A stretch of 64,000 bases of DNA from Capsicum annuum (lineage: Eukaryota; Streptophyta; Magnoliopsida; Solanales; Solanaceae). Positions within the stretch are counted from its first letter, which is position 1; every line of letters starts with the position of its first letter. The notes under the pieces are model-generated. The model saw only the letters and a list, made by a program, of their open reading frames with translations, made no database searches and was not told the DNA's origin. The stretch is from the NCBI RefSeq assembly GCF_002878395.1, contig NC_061112.1:40965873-41029872 (forward strand), read 5' to 3'. Shown piece by piece: positions 34,627-47,584 of the stretch. Made by a program: the position numbers and the translations under genes.

Positions 34627-36583
34627 TCTCTGATGACTCTGCTGGGGAATAATTAGAATTTGAGCTTTGGATATTGACTTTTACTTGCTTGAATCATTTT
34701 TATATTGTGTTTGTTGGTCTAATATGCTACTTGTCTGTCATTTATTGCTTTGATATTGTTGAAATGTATTATAAATAGTCTTCTCTCGCACATCCCCTCT
34801 GAGTCTCTGAAAAATATGATAGAAGGAATGCAGAGTATGCATCCTACCTTTTTTTTATAGCCGGAGTGTTAAAGAACCTTGTGAAGGATTATAGTCAGAT
34901 ATGTTAGGCGGCGTTTGGATCAACAACGAAGTTGGAATAGCACTGCTACTGAACAAGTTATCCCTCTCCGAGTCGAGTGTCTACTCATGTAAGCCAGTCT
35001 AGACATCTATCCTTAATAGGCTAAACTTAGTATAACTGAAACTCAGAATTTGGTTATCCCTATTAGGTTTTGCTTTATTTGCATCATCTGTATTTGACTT
35101 AGTGGGACTCGGCACAGGGGCCGAGTCTGTCTAGGACAGGTATCCCTTTTTATAATGACCAACATGTGCATTGTACGTGCTCTTTGATAATTATTTGGAA
35201 GACCATTTGATTGTTGACCAATTTTAGGTAACTTGGTGAAACGCAAGGTAGTATTTTATCCTCAAATTTAATGAATCATTTTTCAAAGAAATGAAAAAAT
35301 ATATATATTGTTTTTGAGGTCTTCGTGAACTACGAGGGTCTAATTCTCATACTTTAATGAGATACGTAGGAAAAATCTTCTCGGGATACAAACCTGTCTT
35401 TTAAGAATTATTCACAGATTTATTGAGGGATATTTTAAAAAATGACTATTTTTATTAATATAATTATTTTATCTTACTTTTTTTCTTTCTTCTTTCTTAT
35501 CATCAAATTTAATTTTTATACATATCTTAATAGCCCTGAACATTTAAGGGTCATCAGCTAAGTTTTAATAAATTAATAAAATATGTAAATATATAGCTTA
35601 ATAGCCTTGAATCTTTAGGGATCATGAGGCTAAATTTTTATAAAATAAAAAATATATGTATAAATCTTAACAGCCCTGAACCTTTAGGGGTCTTGAGGCT
35701 GAGTTTTGTATGACATATATTGCAAGAACTACGTACACCTGATTCTCATCTTAATGAGAAACATAGGCAGTCTTCCATGGATTCGGTGATCTTAAGAAAA
35801 GGGTTTTTCTTTCTTTCTAAACGAAAAAAAAAAAGAAAAAAAATTGATCCTTATATAAAAAAAAAATTAATTTGTTTTCAAAAATAAAAGGAAATGTATG
35901 TTTTTTTTATCATTATTACTAAATTCAAGAAAAAAATAAATTATTTCTCATTAGTCAAATAAAAAAAAGTGTAATTCTTCATTTCTCCAGTTTCACAAAC
36001 TACGCACACCTAATTCTCACATTGATGAGATACGTAGGCAACCCATATCGGGTTCGGTGATATTCTTAAGAAAAGTTTTGAAAATATTACACCCTGACCC
36101 AATGATTATTACCAAAATAAAAATAGTATTTAGGTGATTGGTTTGTGGCTAAATTGGCATCTCACCCATACAACCCTAGGTCCAAAGAAAAAACAAGATG
36201 ACCCACAAAAAAGTTATAGAGTCTGAGATGAGTTAGTGTAGACTGTTAGAAATGAGGAATAAGAAGAAATGGCTTGGAAAGTGAGAAATTTGGAGAAAAA
36301 TATGAGAAACATGCAGGTACTAGGAGAGAAAAAGAGAGTTCCTTACAAGGATTTGTACTTGTTTCACAATGTTCACTTACCTATAGAGACCAAAACACCG
36401 AAGTTGGACATGTACGAGGGTGATGGTGATCCTTTGGCTCATTTGAAAATGTTTTGTAATCAATTAAGAATAGTAGGGGGAAAGAGGAACTGCTGACGAC
36501 TTAATTTGGAGAGAGCTTGATAGTGATAAATTCAGAATAGTTGAGGCCAAAAAAAAAGATGATGTAGCAATGATTATGGAGAA
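34627..36583 (+). other. Second, truncated internal region of the Tat element
   Basis: It repeats 25643-27595 with substitutions, including the primer site, AATAGCC/TTTAGGG units and motif blocks near 35325, 35735 and 36000. Homology stops after GATTATGGAGA at about 36578, where LTR-interior sequence (ATCAGAAAAACTAGAGAG) follows directly. Confidence 0.8.
36269..36496 (+). pseudogene. Tat-type gag fragment, second copy
   Basis: A 75-codon frame reads LDMYEGDGDPLAHLKMFCNQ and then LRIVGGKRNC before TGA. It is closer to the usual Tat/Ogre Gag pattern (G-D-G-D-P-L-A-H-L) than the first copy. Nothing of gag is preserved beyond this point. Confidence 0.65.
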
Positions 36584-39500
36584 TCCATCAGAAAAACTAG
36601 AGAGAAAAAACATAGAGAAAAGATAAAGAAAGAAAAAAAAACATCAGACAAAAAGCAAAACATGGAAGAAAACAAAGAAAAAGAAAGAGTTCTGGATCGA
36701 GTTATAGGTTTCCGCTCGAGTTTGGTGACAACGTTCTTGCTTTTATATTTGTTTAATTCATCAGGTTCTTATCTCATTTTGTATTATTTTTCCGTAAGTT
36801 TTATCTTTATAAATTGAAGTATAAATGTAAAATGTTAAAGTGATCTCAAGTATTATTTAGTATATATATATAATTAATTGATTATGTGAACTTTGTGTTA
36901 CTATATGTTATATGATCAAGTTACAGAATTTTTATATCTATTTGTATGCAGATGTATTAGATGTTTAACTATTAGGTGTTAATATCATCTTATTAAAAAA
37001 ATGAAAATATGGTTTCACTGTATACATAACAGCATATCACACACTAACACACAGACCCTCACTGAAAAAAAAATACACATCCATATTATTTTTTGGGATT
37101 CATTAGAAAATACATAACACTCACAGATTTTATTGTTTTCTTTTTCTTCGATCCATCACTAACATAACACACACATCACAATACTCTCAATATAACACAT
37201 ACAGTGAAATACACATTCAAACACACGCGCACACAGGGTGTGAGATTGGAGAGGAGAAAATAGTAACAAAATAGAAGGAAGTAAAAGGAGAAACAACAAT
37301 TTCTTATATTAATTTTTCTGCAAAATTTCACCGGCAAAAGGCTCATCTGCCATAAAATAGAAAAACCACTGCTGCCAAACAGCGGAACTTTAAAGCCCCG
37401 AATATGGTACCCGAAATGCTACACGGTGCTCATGACCTCGAAAGACCACAAACTAACCCATGACTGATATCTGCAACTGAGCACTAAATAATAAATTAGA
37501 AATATGTGGAATGTAAGCTCTAAGGCGATAAGGTTCAAAACTGAACTAATACTGAATATAAAATAATGTCTGTAGTGGGGTATCACAATACCCAAAACTG
37601 AAATAAATCGTCTGAAACATACTGTAGTCAGAAAGCCTCTAAACTATCAACTGTGGAGTTGATGGGACATGTCCCCAACTAACTACGAACTACTAAAATA
37701 ATATAGTAATAAAATAATTATGTTATCCTCGAATGATGAGGACTCACTATTAGTCTGGCTGTTGAACGTCTGATCTACTAAGGATGCTTGGGAGCTTATT
37801 CTTCTAAACCTATGGTATAAAACACCATAGCGCAAATGCGTCAGTACGTTAAATCTACTAGTATGCAAGTGAGGTAGGCTAAATGTAGTGGTTCATATGC
37901 ATGAACAATACTAACTGAATGACTAACATGAATGTGAGAATACATGCATGAATATGAAACCATAACTGAGATTGTGATAACGCTGACTCATGAATTCTGA
38001 TAACATAGGTTTACTGGTATTTGAGTACTAATACTGGGATACTGAATGAATGAGTCTACTGAATATAGAGGAATTGATGCCATATTACTAATAAAGGAAT
38101 GATTGTTTCTGACAGTTCTGATTATGAAAAACTAGTCTGATTGACTGTATTGGACAGTCCTAAAACTGAATACTAACAACATGAATTTTGCATAATTAAT
38201 ATACTATTAACTGGGTTCGTGATAACATGATTACTAAGTTTGAATACTAATAACATGAGTGACTGTATTTGACAGTCCAAATACTGATGGAACTAGCTGA
38301 GTTCCACACTGTACTAATTTGACTGTATCTGACAGTCCTGGATTTTTGTAGAACTGAACTGAGTTTTATTACTTAGACTGGATCTAAAACTGGGACTATA
38401 GGAGGTAATCATCTAATCGACATGCCCCAAAACTGAACTGGTGGGGTCCAACCAGTAACCCCAACTGGAAGGATGTTAGTACCATGCCACGGGTAAAGAC
38501 AAGCTATGAGTAAACCCTCTCTAATAGGGAGCTCTTCTGTCAATCCCTCATGTAAGGAAAAACTGAAATGAGATATATTAGTAGCCCTACGCATAGGAGT
38601 ACATCTCAACCTACGCTGGATACGTAGTTCTGGAACACAAGGATTGCTTCAAAGGATCATACCCTCCACTGAATAACAGGTGAGTCCCCATCCTTGGGGT
38701 CACTCGGTACTGAATCCTACTCCTAACTAAATAGACACTGAATTGATTAACTGAACTAAACTGATACTAATGGTATTATTTAGCGGAGCTGCACTGAGTT
38801 TTGTTAACTAACGGAATACTACTGAGATCTGAGGACTGACTGAGAGTACTGAAGTTACTGAGATTTCTAGGAATACTGAGGTTACCAAGATTACTGAGTA
38901 CTGAGATCACTGTAATTACTGGACTAATACTGAGTTTTCTGAGTCACATGACTGACTGAATTTTACTGATCATGGCTTGGCTGAGAGTATAATGAAAATA
39001 TGACACTGGATCTTGGTACACAGCTAAATTATTGGGTACAAGTACCCCCAGAACTCGATTGCATGAAACTAACAAGACTTGACACTTCTTGAACACATGA
39101 CCGATATCAATAATTCATAATGCATTAATTTGAGGATTTCATAAAGCACATGGTTATCATAATCTTGTACATGAATGGAATTGCATATAAACATGTCATA
39201 CTTTTATTAACCTAATCACATGGAAATTTCCTCAACCATTCATAATTCACACAATATCATGGAAGTCATTCTTGGTCATAGGGTAAAGCATGCATCTATC
39301 ACTTGGGTCATAATTAAGTTATAATGCATAATTTCTATTCTCTTAGGCATTTTATCAAACACCTAGGATGCATGACTTAGGGCATAGGCATGACCATCAA
39401 ATCAATACAACAAAACTCTATATTTCCACTCAATTTCACATATTTCAGACCACATACTAGCATAGGTTAATGAATAACACGTAAGAATTCCAACTTCGAA

Positions 39501-40748
39501 ATCATACAATTCTAATCACATGAACATAATCAACCCACAATAAAATATTCACAATACAAGATTTAAAACTTGATTCTTGGGCTTCATGGATGAAAGGAAT
39601 CCATGAATGAACACTGTGCATGCCTTAGTTCTTGATTCTATAAAGATTGACAGAGAGATTGTTGAATTTGAGTCTTGGATTTGAATCGTCAATTGAAAAC
39701 CCTAGCTTGTTATTGAGAGAAACTTGAGAGAAACAATATATTTTGGGTAAAATATGGCTGAATCACCTATTATTGGAAATATATAGGAGTGACAAATTAA
39801 CCCTTGGATGCATATTTTAATTTGGTATAAATTTCCCGACCTGGACCCCTGGCGCGATGCGGCGTTATCGCACTGTCTCTGGAAAGTGACAAATGGGAAA
39901 TTGCATAGTGGCACGACGAGGAGCTATGGCGTTGGCACTCTGTTTGGGACCTGAAAGTTTGACACGACTACCACTATCGTAGAGCAACAGTGGGAATTGA
40001 AAATTTCCATTTAAGTCGGCCCCACGATGCGCTGATGGCTCAAGTGATACACTATCTCACTAAAAAGGCTCTAACTCTTCGCCCGGGTGTCGGATTTAGG
40101 TGAATTTAATAACGTCGGAAACCTTATTAAATTTCCCACATGACAAAAAGTGAATCTTGAAAATACAATATGTATAAAAGTGGATTCATTTTTGAAACAA
40201 GTATTTAACATTTTAAGGATGAATGTAAGCTAGGTAGAAGTACGGGGCATTATAGGAACACCACCGAAAACCACCCTTCCAGATATGTCGTCTCCCCTTT
40301 TCTATCTTTACACCATTCCCATTGTCGGTGAGCACCATGTCAGTCATCATTTTCTTTAAATCCGACCAACCCCTCACCAAAAATTCCCTCCACCACCGAA
40401 CCACCAGAAAATCGGCAAAACCACACTGGAACCAACCCTGCCTCACCAGATTTAGCCACTGTCCTCGCCAAACAGTGGAACCACCGCTACTCCCTAAAAA
40501 ATCCTACTTTCGGCGACCCTTTTCACTCTTTTTTCTCCTTTTTTCGTTGACTACTTTATTCAAATTTCCATTTTTTTGTTTTTAAGTCTATGAAAATGGT
40601 TTGTGAAGTAAGTTGTTAAAGGTGGTTTTGCAGCATTTTAAAATTCACTAAATTGATTCCTTTGTTTTGTCCTTTTTGAGATTTTTTTGAGTTTTTTTAG
40701 CAGGTATATATTTTATTAGCATTTGAATGATCTCACAGTACTTTAAAT
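36584..40748 (+). repeat. Third Tat-type LTR, truncated both ends and split by a solo LTR
   Basis: 36584-37388 matches the first LTR from about 23590 onward, and 40260-40748 continues it from about 24385 to 24885. It lacks the LTR start and about 750 bp of the end; at 40748 the sequence switches to palindromic repeats. Confidence 0.8.
37389..40254 (-). mobile_element. Solo LTR of a Ty3/gypsy element with 5 bp target duplication
   Basis: GGAAC stands on both sides (37384-37388 and 40255-40259). Read on the plus strand, the LTR starts TTTAAAGCCCCGAA and ends GGGGCATTATA; the ancestral TG and CA ends are changed to TT and TA. Length is 2866 bp. No internal region lies beside it, so it is a solo LTR left after recombination between the two LTRs of one element. 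The interior holds tandem-like ACTGAG/ATACTGA words near 38770-38960 and no gene. Confidence 0.85.
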
Positions 40749-41000
40749 TTGAATGATCCAACAGCTCAGTCATCTGTTATAATAGATGCAAATGTCTATT
40801 TGATAATTAGATCAGATATGTCATTTGTTACAATAGATATTAATATTTATTTGAAAATTTCCAACAGCTCAGTCATCTGTCACAACAGATGCAAATGTCT
40901 ATTTGATAATTATATCAGATATGTAATCTATTGCAATAGATATAAATATCTATTTGAAAATTTCCAACAGCTTAGTCGTCTGTTGTAACAGATTTTTTTG
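40749..41000. repeat. Palindromic repeat cluster before the plus-strand Ulp1-type gene
   Basis: Two to three units of about 120 bp, each with CAACAGCTCAGTCATCTGT, GCAAATGTCTATTTGATAATT and AGATATGTCATTTGTTAC-like words, related to the ATCTGTTGCAACAGAT family. Confidence 0.75.
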
Positions 41001-41279
41001 CAATTGATTTAGATAGAACTAGGGATGAGTACATAGGGTGACGTACAACTTTAATTAAGTCTTTGCGATTGCATGATGTTGGTATTGTGTTCTTTCTAAC
41101 CCGAGTCATCGATCGATCACTCTGAGTCGTAATTAAGATTAATTAGGACCAAATTAACATTTTCAAAACTTGTCATTCTTTTTCAAAATAAAAATCAGCC
41201 CATACAAATCATCCATTTGGGAAAAAAAATATTTCATAATTTCAAATCTTAATTTTCTCATTTTTTTCTCTCTCTCAAC
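41001..41279. other. No gene recognised; upstream region of the Ulp1-type gene
   Basis: Mixed sequence ending in a TTTTTTCTCTCTCTCAAC tract just before the presumed first exon. No certain TATA box. Confidence 0.35.
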
Positions 41280-41410
41280 ATTACAGACAACAACTACTCA
41301 ACAAATCGCTCAACTTTTCACAACAGGTCAATTTTTTTCCCAATTCGACCATATTGGTGTTATTTTTGACTCTATTCTTGCTTGTATCTGTCATTTTCTC
41401 TGTTTTCATA

Positions 41411-41994
41411 GGTAACAAAGTTCGAGAAGAGTTCTATATTTTTTATTTTTTCTAAAAATTAGGGTTTTTTTAGTTAATGATGAAAAAGAACACTTTTACT
41501 TGTATTATCTTTGAGAAAGGTTAACATTTTTGAGTTTTGATGTTAAAAACATAGAAAGAACCCGAGAAAATCCTAGTTTTTATCGCAGTATTTCATTGAT
41601 TGTCATGGTATTGTTGGGTGGTATTTGCGGTGTTGTTGGTGGATGTTGTTAGTGGTGTCGGTATTGGTGGTCCTGGTGGTGGTGTAGGTGGTCTTGGTGG
41701 TGGTGGTGGTAGTTTTGGCGGCCTTGGTGCGAGTATTGGTGGCATTGGTGGCATGAGTAGTGGTGTTGGTGGTGGTCTTGGTGGTCCATTTGTTGCAATA
41801 GGTGAAACATCTATTGGGAGATATTAAATAGGTGTTCAAATAGATTCCTCATCTGTGGCAACTGATACATTATCCGTTGGAGTATTTATTTGTAATGTGG
41901 CATATAATAATTTATTGAAATTTATCTTGGATTTTTAAGAAAAATTATGCAGACATCAAATGTAATGTATTTTTTGTTTTTTGTTGTTTGTAGT
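41411..41994 (+). other. Presumed first intron of the plus-strand Ulp1-type gene
   Basis: It runs from CATAG/GTAACAAAG to TTTGTAG/TTAAAAG. It contains a GGTGGT-rich tract (41640-41800), which reads as a glycine-rich protein in one frame, and weak palindromic repeat words near 41830-41880. Confidence 0.45.
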
Positions 41995-43364
41995 TAAAAG
42001 ATATCTGGCAAAAGAAAAGAAACTGAAAGTGGATCAACTTCTGACCGTCTAACAAAAAAGGTTAGAGTACAGATAGATTTGGAAGAACTTCTTGAACAAT
42101 CTTAGATAAGTAAAAATAAGGCTGAGAAAAGTTATGAAAAGGGTGGTGGAGAAGGTTATATAGAGGCTGGTGAGGAAAATAAAAGTTAGGAGGAAGAAGA
42201 AGATAAACAAGATAATAATGCCTCACCAATGTGGCATGAAATTAGATCAATATCCCAGCATAAGCTTGTCAAAACTATTAGTATCGATAGGTTTTAAGTT
42301 GCGATGTCGATAGATGACCCTGCAAAACTAACTGGTGATCTTGTACTTAAATGTCAGTTTGGGAAACCTTTTGATGAATTTAGGAATATTATGAAAATGA
42401 AAACATAGACTGACTTTTTAAGAAGAGCTGCTTTGGACACTTTCTTGAGCTGCGTGAGGACCACACTAACCATTTCCAAATGAGCATGGTAAATGGTCTT
42501 GTAAAGTACAGGATCAAGTATATGGGGGATGATAAAGAATCGAAGGTGGGCAAAAAAAAGATAGATGAAATCTGGATTAACTACTGTGGCATACCGGTTA
42601 GTTTTGGATTGAAAGTGTTTGCCATAGTGATGGGATTCAAATGCGATCGTCCAGAAGAACCTCTCATCAATAAAACACACACTAAAAGGTCCAAGGAAAG
42701 CAGGACAGTCAAACCTCCACCATCAAATAGACAGAAGGCATTATCCAAGCAACCACCCACCAAAATGAACAAACGCAAGGAAAAAATAAATGGGTTATTG
42801 GACATTGTTGGATATAGCTACAAAGCAGCAGATTTGATAGAAGATCTTAGGGATAAAACCATGCCAAATAAGTACAGGGAGCAATTGTGCTTAGTTTGGT
42901 TTACCTATTCCGTTATATTGGCAAGAGACGTCAACAAAGTCATAGAAGATGATTTGTTGAAGCTTGTTGATGATTTTGAGAAATTCAAAAATTATCCCTG
43001 GGGATATGACAACTACTACTTGACTGTCAAATATTTACTGACAAAGCTACCCCCAAAGACGATCACATTATACGTCTTTTCTTAGGCTTTCATGATAAAT
43101 TTAATCACTATTTATTTACTCATCCATTAATTTATATTGAATAACTATTATGACTTTTTTTGCTTGCTTCCTATTTACATATTTTAGGCTTAGGCATTTG
43201 AAGTCATTCCTCCCCTCTGAAAGCAGGTCAAGGTTTCCCATCCAACGATCCTTAGGTGGTTGACTGCGAAGAACAACATAAGAATTAAGGAGGTTGATCT
43301 CTTTAACCCTTCAGATGATGCAGTACGTCTTGTTTTGAGTAAAATAATTTGACTCAAAGAAAGA

Positions 43365-43665
43365 TATTGAAATAGATGTACCATTTGTTGTGATAGATGT
43401 GCCATCTATTGCGGCAGATGGGTTGTCTGTTGCAATAGATTACTCGTCTACTGCAACTGGAGCAACAGATAAGTAATCTATTGTGATAAACGATCCATAT
43501 TTCACAATAGATTAACCATCTGTTGCTTTGGTTCTCTGAACCTGACTCAACAAATTACTCATCTACTGTAAATTATGCAATAGATGAGTACTTTGATGCA
43601 ATATATTGTTAATCTATTACGATATACAGATTAGCTGTTGTGATAGATAGATCATCTATTGCATA
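43365..43665. repeat. Palindromic repeats inside intron 43323-43743
   Basis: About ten imperfect ATCTGTTGCAACAGAT words (CCATCTATTGCGGCAGATG, AGTAATCTATTGTGATAAAC, CATCTGTTGCTTTGG) fill the intron between the TILRWLTAK exon and the HPWIVPTEQ exon. Confidence 0.75.
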
Positions 43666-44629
43666 AGTTGATTGTGTTAATATGTAACCCAATTGATTGC
43701 AAATTATTATTATATGATTTAAATATATCTATCTTTTTTATGGGTTGTGCATCCTTGGATCGTGCCTACTGAGCAGGAGTTGGGGATGACTTCTTTTATT
43801 ACCCTAGATCTTATTGGTATAATAATAGATCCAACGATGGTGTTAATAAAGAAGGAATTAGTTGGAGTACCCGTCATAGGAAGAGCAGTTAGGCAAGGTC
43901 AGCCTAATGTTGAAGCTCTTCATGACCAACTTACTGCAATAGATCTGGTGCTTTTTCTGGGGGTGTTGCTGGTGGAGTTGTTGATGTTGGTGGTAGCCAT
44001 CTTGATGCTGATGTTGCTGCCAATCGTGATGATGTGCATGTTAATGCTCAATAAAAAAAAATATATTTGAAATAATCCCTTACATATGTCCTTCTCGCCC
44101 ATACACCTGTCCCTTCCACCCTTACAGTGGTCTCTCTTACCCCTCTTTACCCTCTTGTTCTTATTGAAAATACAATGTGTGCAAGGACATACAGGATAAA
44201 CTTCTTGAAAAAATAGAGGTTATTGCTAAAGCTGCCAAGGAATTAAAATCCAAGAAGGGTGTTATACCATCCAAGAAGGTGAGGGATCCATACAATCCTA
44301 CAGTGGCGATTAGGATGAAGAAAAGAAAAATTAGCTAAATACTCTCCAGCCTAAAAACAAAAAAGATTGCAACTCCTTCCTCTCCAAAATTTGTTAAAGT
44401 TCTAGGGCCACTAAAGAAGGTAGACATATACGCGGTGCTTGGCGACCAAGAAAAGACGGAACTGTGAAATGCCAAGAATCCTAAGAAGGAGAAATCAGCA
44501 GAAGAATACACCATGCATATGTTTGATGCCCAAGACTTCAAGAGTATGACATTTATGCGTAAGTGGTACGTGGATAAGGTAAGTTTACTTTTCCTAACCT
44601 AGCCTTCTAGTCTACTCCATGAAGAAAAA

Positions 44630-44790
44630 GCTACGCAATAGATATGTCATCTATTGCAACAGCTAGGTATTCTAGCATAATTAATTATTGTTCTGTTGCA
44701 ATAGATTAAACATCTATTGCATAAGTTGCGTTAGCAGGGTAATCTGTGAACAGATTCAGAAAACCCTCTACAACAGATGGACTATCTGTT
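44630..44790. repeat. Palindromic repeats inside intron 44580-44853
   Basis: The intron has a clean GTAAGT donor and CTTAG acceptor. Within it are ATATGTCATCTATTGCAAC, GTTGCAATAGATTAAACATC and CAACAGATGGACTATCTGTTGC. Confidence 0.78.
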
Positions 44791-45604
44791 GCATCATTCC
44801 ACTATATTTTTCTTCTTTACAATTACTAACCTATTTAAAAATTGTCTTCTTAGATCACAGTACGTTGATGAAATTCTCTGCCTCATGAGGGGCAGGCAAT
44901 TAGCGTACCCGAATGCTTATGATACTGCCGATAGGATAATGGACCTCAACTTCTACAATAATTTTAAAAATAGGTACAATTATCTCAAGGATCTAGCGGA
45001 AACTCACGGTGGCCTGCAATTTGATTAGTTAATATCCACATACGAATGGGAGAAAGATATAATTAACTATCTTAGAGAAAAGAGGACATATCCACACGAC
45101 AACAGCTGGACCAAAGCAAAGAGAATTCTTACAATCGTGAATGTGGAAGTCAAATATTTTCTCACTGTTGAGATACTTCTAGAGGAGGAAAAGATTGAGG
45201 TTTATGACTACAACTTAAGTGCGTTCGACGATCGTGCCTTTTTTATCCACATGCATCCACTGTAGTTATCACTCCCCAGCTTATTGAGGCGGAGTAAATT
45301 GATGGATCATCTGCCAGCAGAAGTCTTGATGAAGAAAGCATGCGATTTTGAAGGTCAAAACAAGGGCATGAAACTTTAAAAAAATAAATCCGATGCCACG
45401 TACGGGCCGTACTCTCTTGTATACATCGAATATTTGCTGACTAGCACAAAAATATCCAGTCTGTGTGACACTATTATGAAAAAATGCAAGAGGTCTGGGC
45501 TTATAAGGTACTAAATAAATGCTTGGAGCCTGTATATAAAGAAAAAGATGTGCAAAGACAAACACCATAACAATATTTATGTATAACGGAAGTTGATTTG
45601 TTTT

Positions 45605-45925
45605 ATAATGCAACATATTGTCTATATGTTGTTACAAATTGATTATCTATTACAACAGATTGATTATCTGTTGCAAAAGGTTGGTCCTCTATTTTATTAT
45701 GCAGATGTCTCAGTCTCTATTGCAATAGATATATAATCTGTTGCAAAATATAATCTATCTGTTACAACTGATAGGTAATCTATTGGAACAACACAAAAAA
45801 GTAGGAAGAACTGTTTGATAATTTCCAATAAATAACCTATATGTTGCAATATATGTCTATATTTGTTTGATAATTTCCAACAGATATATCATCTGTTGCA
45901 ATAGAGGTATTATCTGTTGCGATAT
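45605..45925. repeat. Palindromic repeats between the two Ulp1-type genes
   Basis: At least nine copies, such as ACAACAGATTGATTATCTGTTGC and AATAGATATATAATCTGTTGC, lie between the 3' ends of the two convergent genes. Confidence 0.8.
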
Positions 45926-47584
45926 TTGAATCTAGTATTTCATTTCAATTAATAAGTTCAAAACTAAGGATTAAATTATATTCATAGACAACATAAAATA
46001 AATCAAAGACTGAAGAAATTACATGAAATAACTCAACAAATAAATGAAATGTAAAAAAATCATTATGGGTACAAATGATCTACTCTACAAATAAATCAAT
46101 AATTTAACCTTTGGTGCCAATAATTACCAAGGGGAGGTTATTACTTTGACAGACTCAAGCTATAAAGATCTACTCAATTTGGACAAGTTGTTCTTCATCC
46201 GGTGCTATGGAATTCGGCTTTGATCGTCATGGATCTTTAATGTTGCTTGCGTATAGTTTCTAAGCTTTTACTTCTTTGTATTTCCATAAAAGAGCAGCAT
46301 ATATTTTGTGGAGCAATCTCGCATCAAGTCCATAATTAGGTACTTGTAATCCATCGCTCAAATACTCGACGTAAGCGGCAATAAAAAGACTGTAATCCCT
46401 GTGTTTTAAAAAAATAGATAATCTATATCTTACAGTTCATGTAAGTGTTATTACATTTATGAAATAAACCAAATTATGATACTTACAAGCTACCAATGGG
46501 TTGTTGAGCATTTTCTTCAGCATATTCTACATCAAATGGATTACCCATTTTATTTTGGTATGCTTCAATCGTCGACCAATCATTACGAACCTTTTGGTCT
46601 AAAAAGCCACTCATATCAAGGTAAGTAGGCAATATTTTGGCCAGCTTTTGTATCTCAGATGATGGCCCGAAATGTCTCCTTTATGACATCGAGTCATAAA
46701 CTCATATGCGCCTCTCTTTTAGAATGACGACAGCCAATACCCAATGGAATTCGTCACCACAATTGATCGGGATATACATTTCATCGACCAAATGCCAAGG
46801 TAATCCAGCTGGAATTCTAAAACCTTGGATGATGTTGATTAAGCATTTCTCATTTCGGAAAACTTCTGGCTGTTGTTGCAAAACCTATAGTATACATTAT
46901 TAATGTAAACTTTGTACAAATAATTGTTTGTCATGTATCGGTATTGTACTTTTCTTTGCGACTTGCACTTCTTTCGAAGGTAGTAAAAATTACATCAAAG
47001 TGCTACACATATTATCAAACATTTCAGATTATGTGATAGTAGAATTAATACACAGATATAATTAAATAAAGTATTAATTAATAGTAATATGTATGACATT
47101 TAAACATCATCATTCCAGCAAGTTTAGGGATTTGACATCAAATAGAACCAATACTTCATTTCGAAATGTGCAACAACAAAGTCGAACATATCAAAATCAA
47201 CCTCGGTTCTTTTACTTTGTAGTGTTTGTCATTTTATTTTCTACATGATTTATATGTGTTAATGTCATGTTTTTACAACAAGAATTGTATAAATCAATAT
47301 CTTTAAAAAAGATTTATGTACCTGTCGGCGTGATGTTTTAACAGCCTATCGGTAATCCGCTCTGAATATTTGTTGATCAACTTTGTTAATTTTTTTGGAA
47401 CCTCATCCGAGATGTTGAACCCTTCAAACGGGTAATTCTTTCGTACTCCCGAAATGACAGGCTCCACTTTTTCTTCTTCTTTGGAAGTAGTTAATGGATT
47501 ATCAACTTTGATATTATGCTGTTCAGCAGTAGCTTCTACTGTGACATCCACCTAGAAAACCAAAATTGTCAACGCTAATCACAG

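Larger units (their letters stand above)
23015..36583 (+). mobile_element. Tat-lineage Ty3/gypsy derivative, tandem LTR-internal-LTR-internal
   Basis: Two long LTRs both begin TGTAGACACGTAA and end TGACA, each followed by a primer site of the TGGCGACTYYGYTGGGGA type, which is typical of Tat/Ogre elements (recalled as tRNA-Arg type). The first internal region (25643-32126) holds a Gag remnant, several GATACGTAGGCA-motif blocks and two tandem arrays, but no reverse transcriptase or integrase. The second internal region (34627-36583) repeats the start of the first, then breaks and joins directly to LTR sequence. The element is non-autonomous, and the tandem form suggests unequal recombination between copies. 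Confidence 0.85.
41280..45540 (+). pseudogene. DUF1985/Ulp1 (C48) protease-like gene, plus strand, decayed
   Basis: This is a transposon-associated Ulp1-like cysteine protease gene, a group I recall as very abundant in pepper. Exons that can be followed: 41995-43094 with IDEIWINYCGIPVSFGLKVF and, later, NNYPWGYD-like KNYPWGYDNYYLTVKYLL; 43188-43322 with TILRWLTAK; 43744-44579 with HPWIVPTEQELGM and KSKKGVIPSKKVRDPYNPTV; 44854-45540 with YVDEILCLMRGRQLAYPNAY. The peptidase histidine (normally VKHF) is tyrosine in VKYFLTVEILL, and the nucleophile cysteine (normally CGSYSL) is tyrosine in TYGPYSL; the aspartate in VYDYNL remains. At least eight in-frame stops and several frameshifts are present. 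Donor GTAAAT at 43095 is mutated to ATAAAT and an acceptor AG at 43742 to GG. No function can remain. Confidence 0.75.

Noticed and set aside
41600..41827. 75-codon glycine-rich frame with a hydrophobic start, like a secreted cell-wall protein
   Set aside because: It is produced by a GGTGGT-type microsatellite inside the presumed first intron of the Ulp1-type gene. The opposite strand gives an equally simple Thr-Asn frame.
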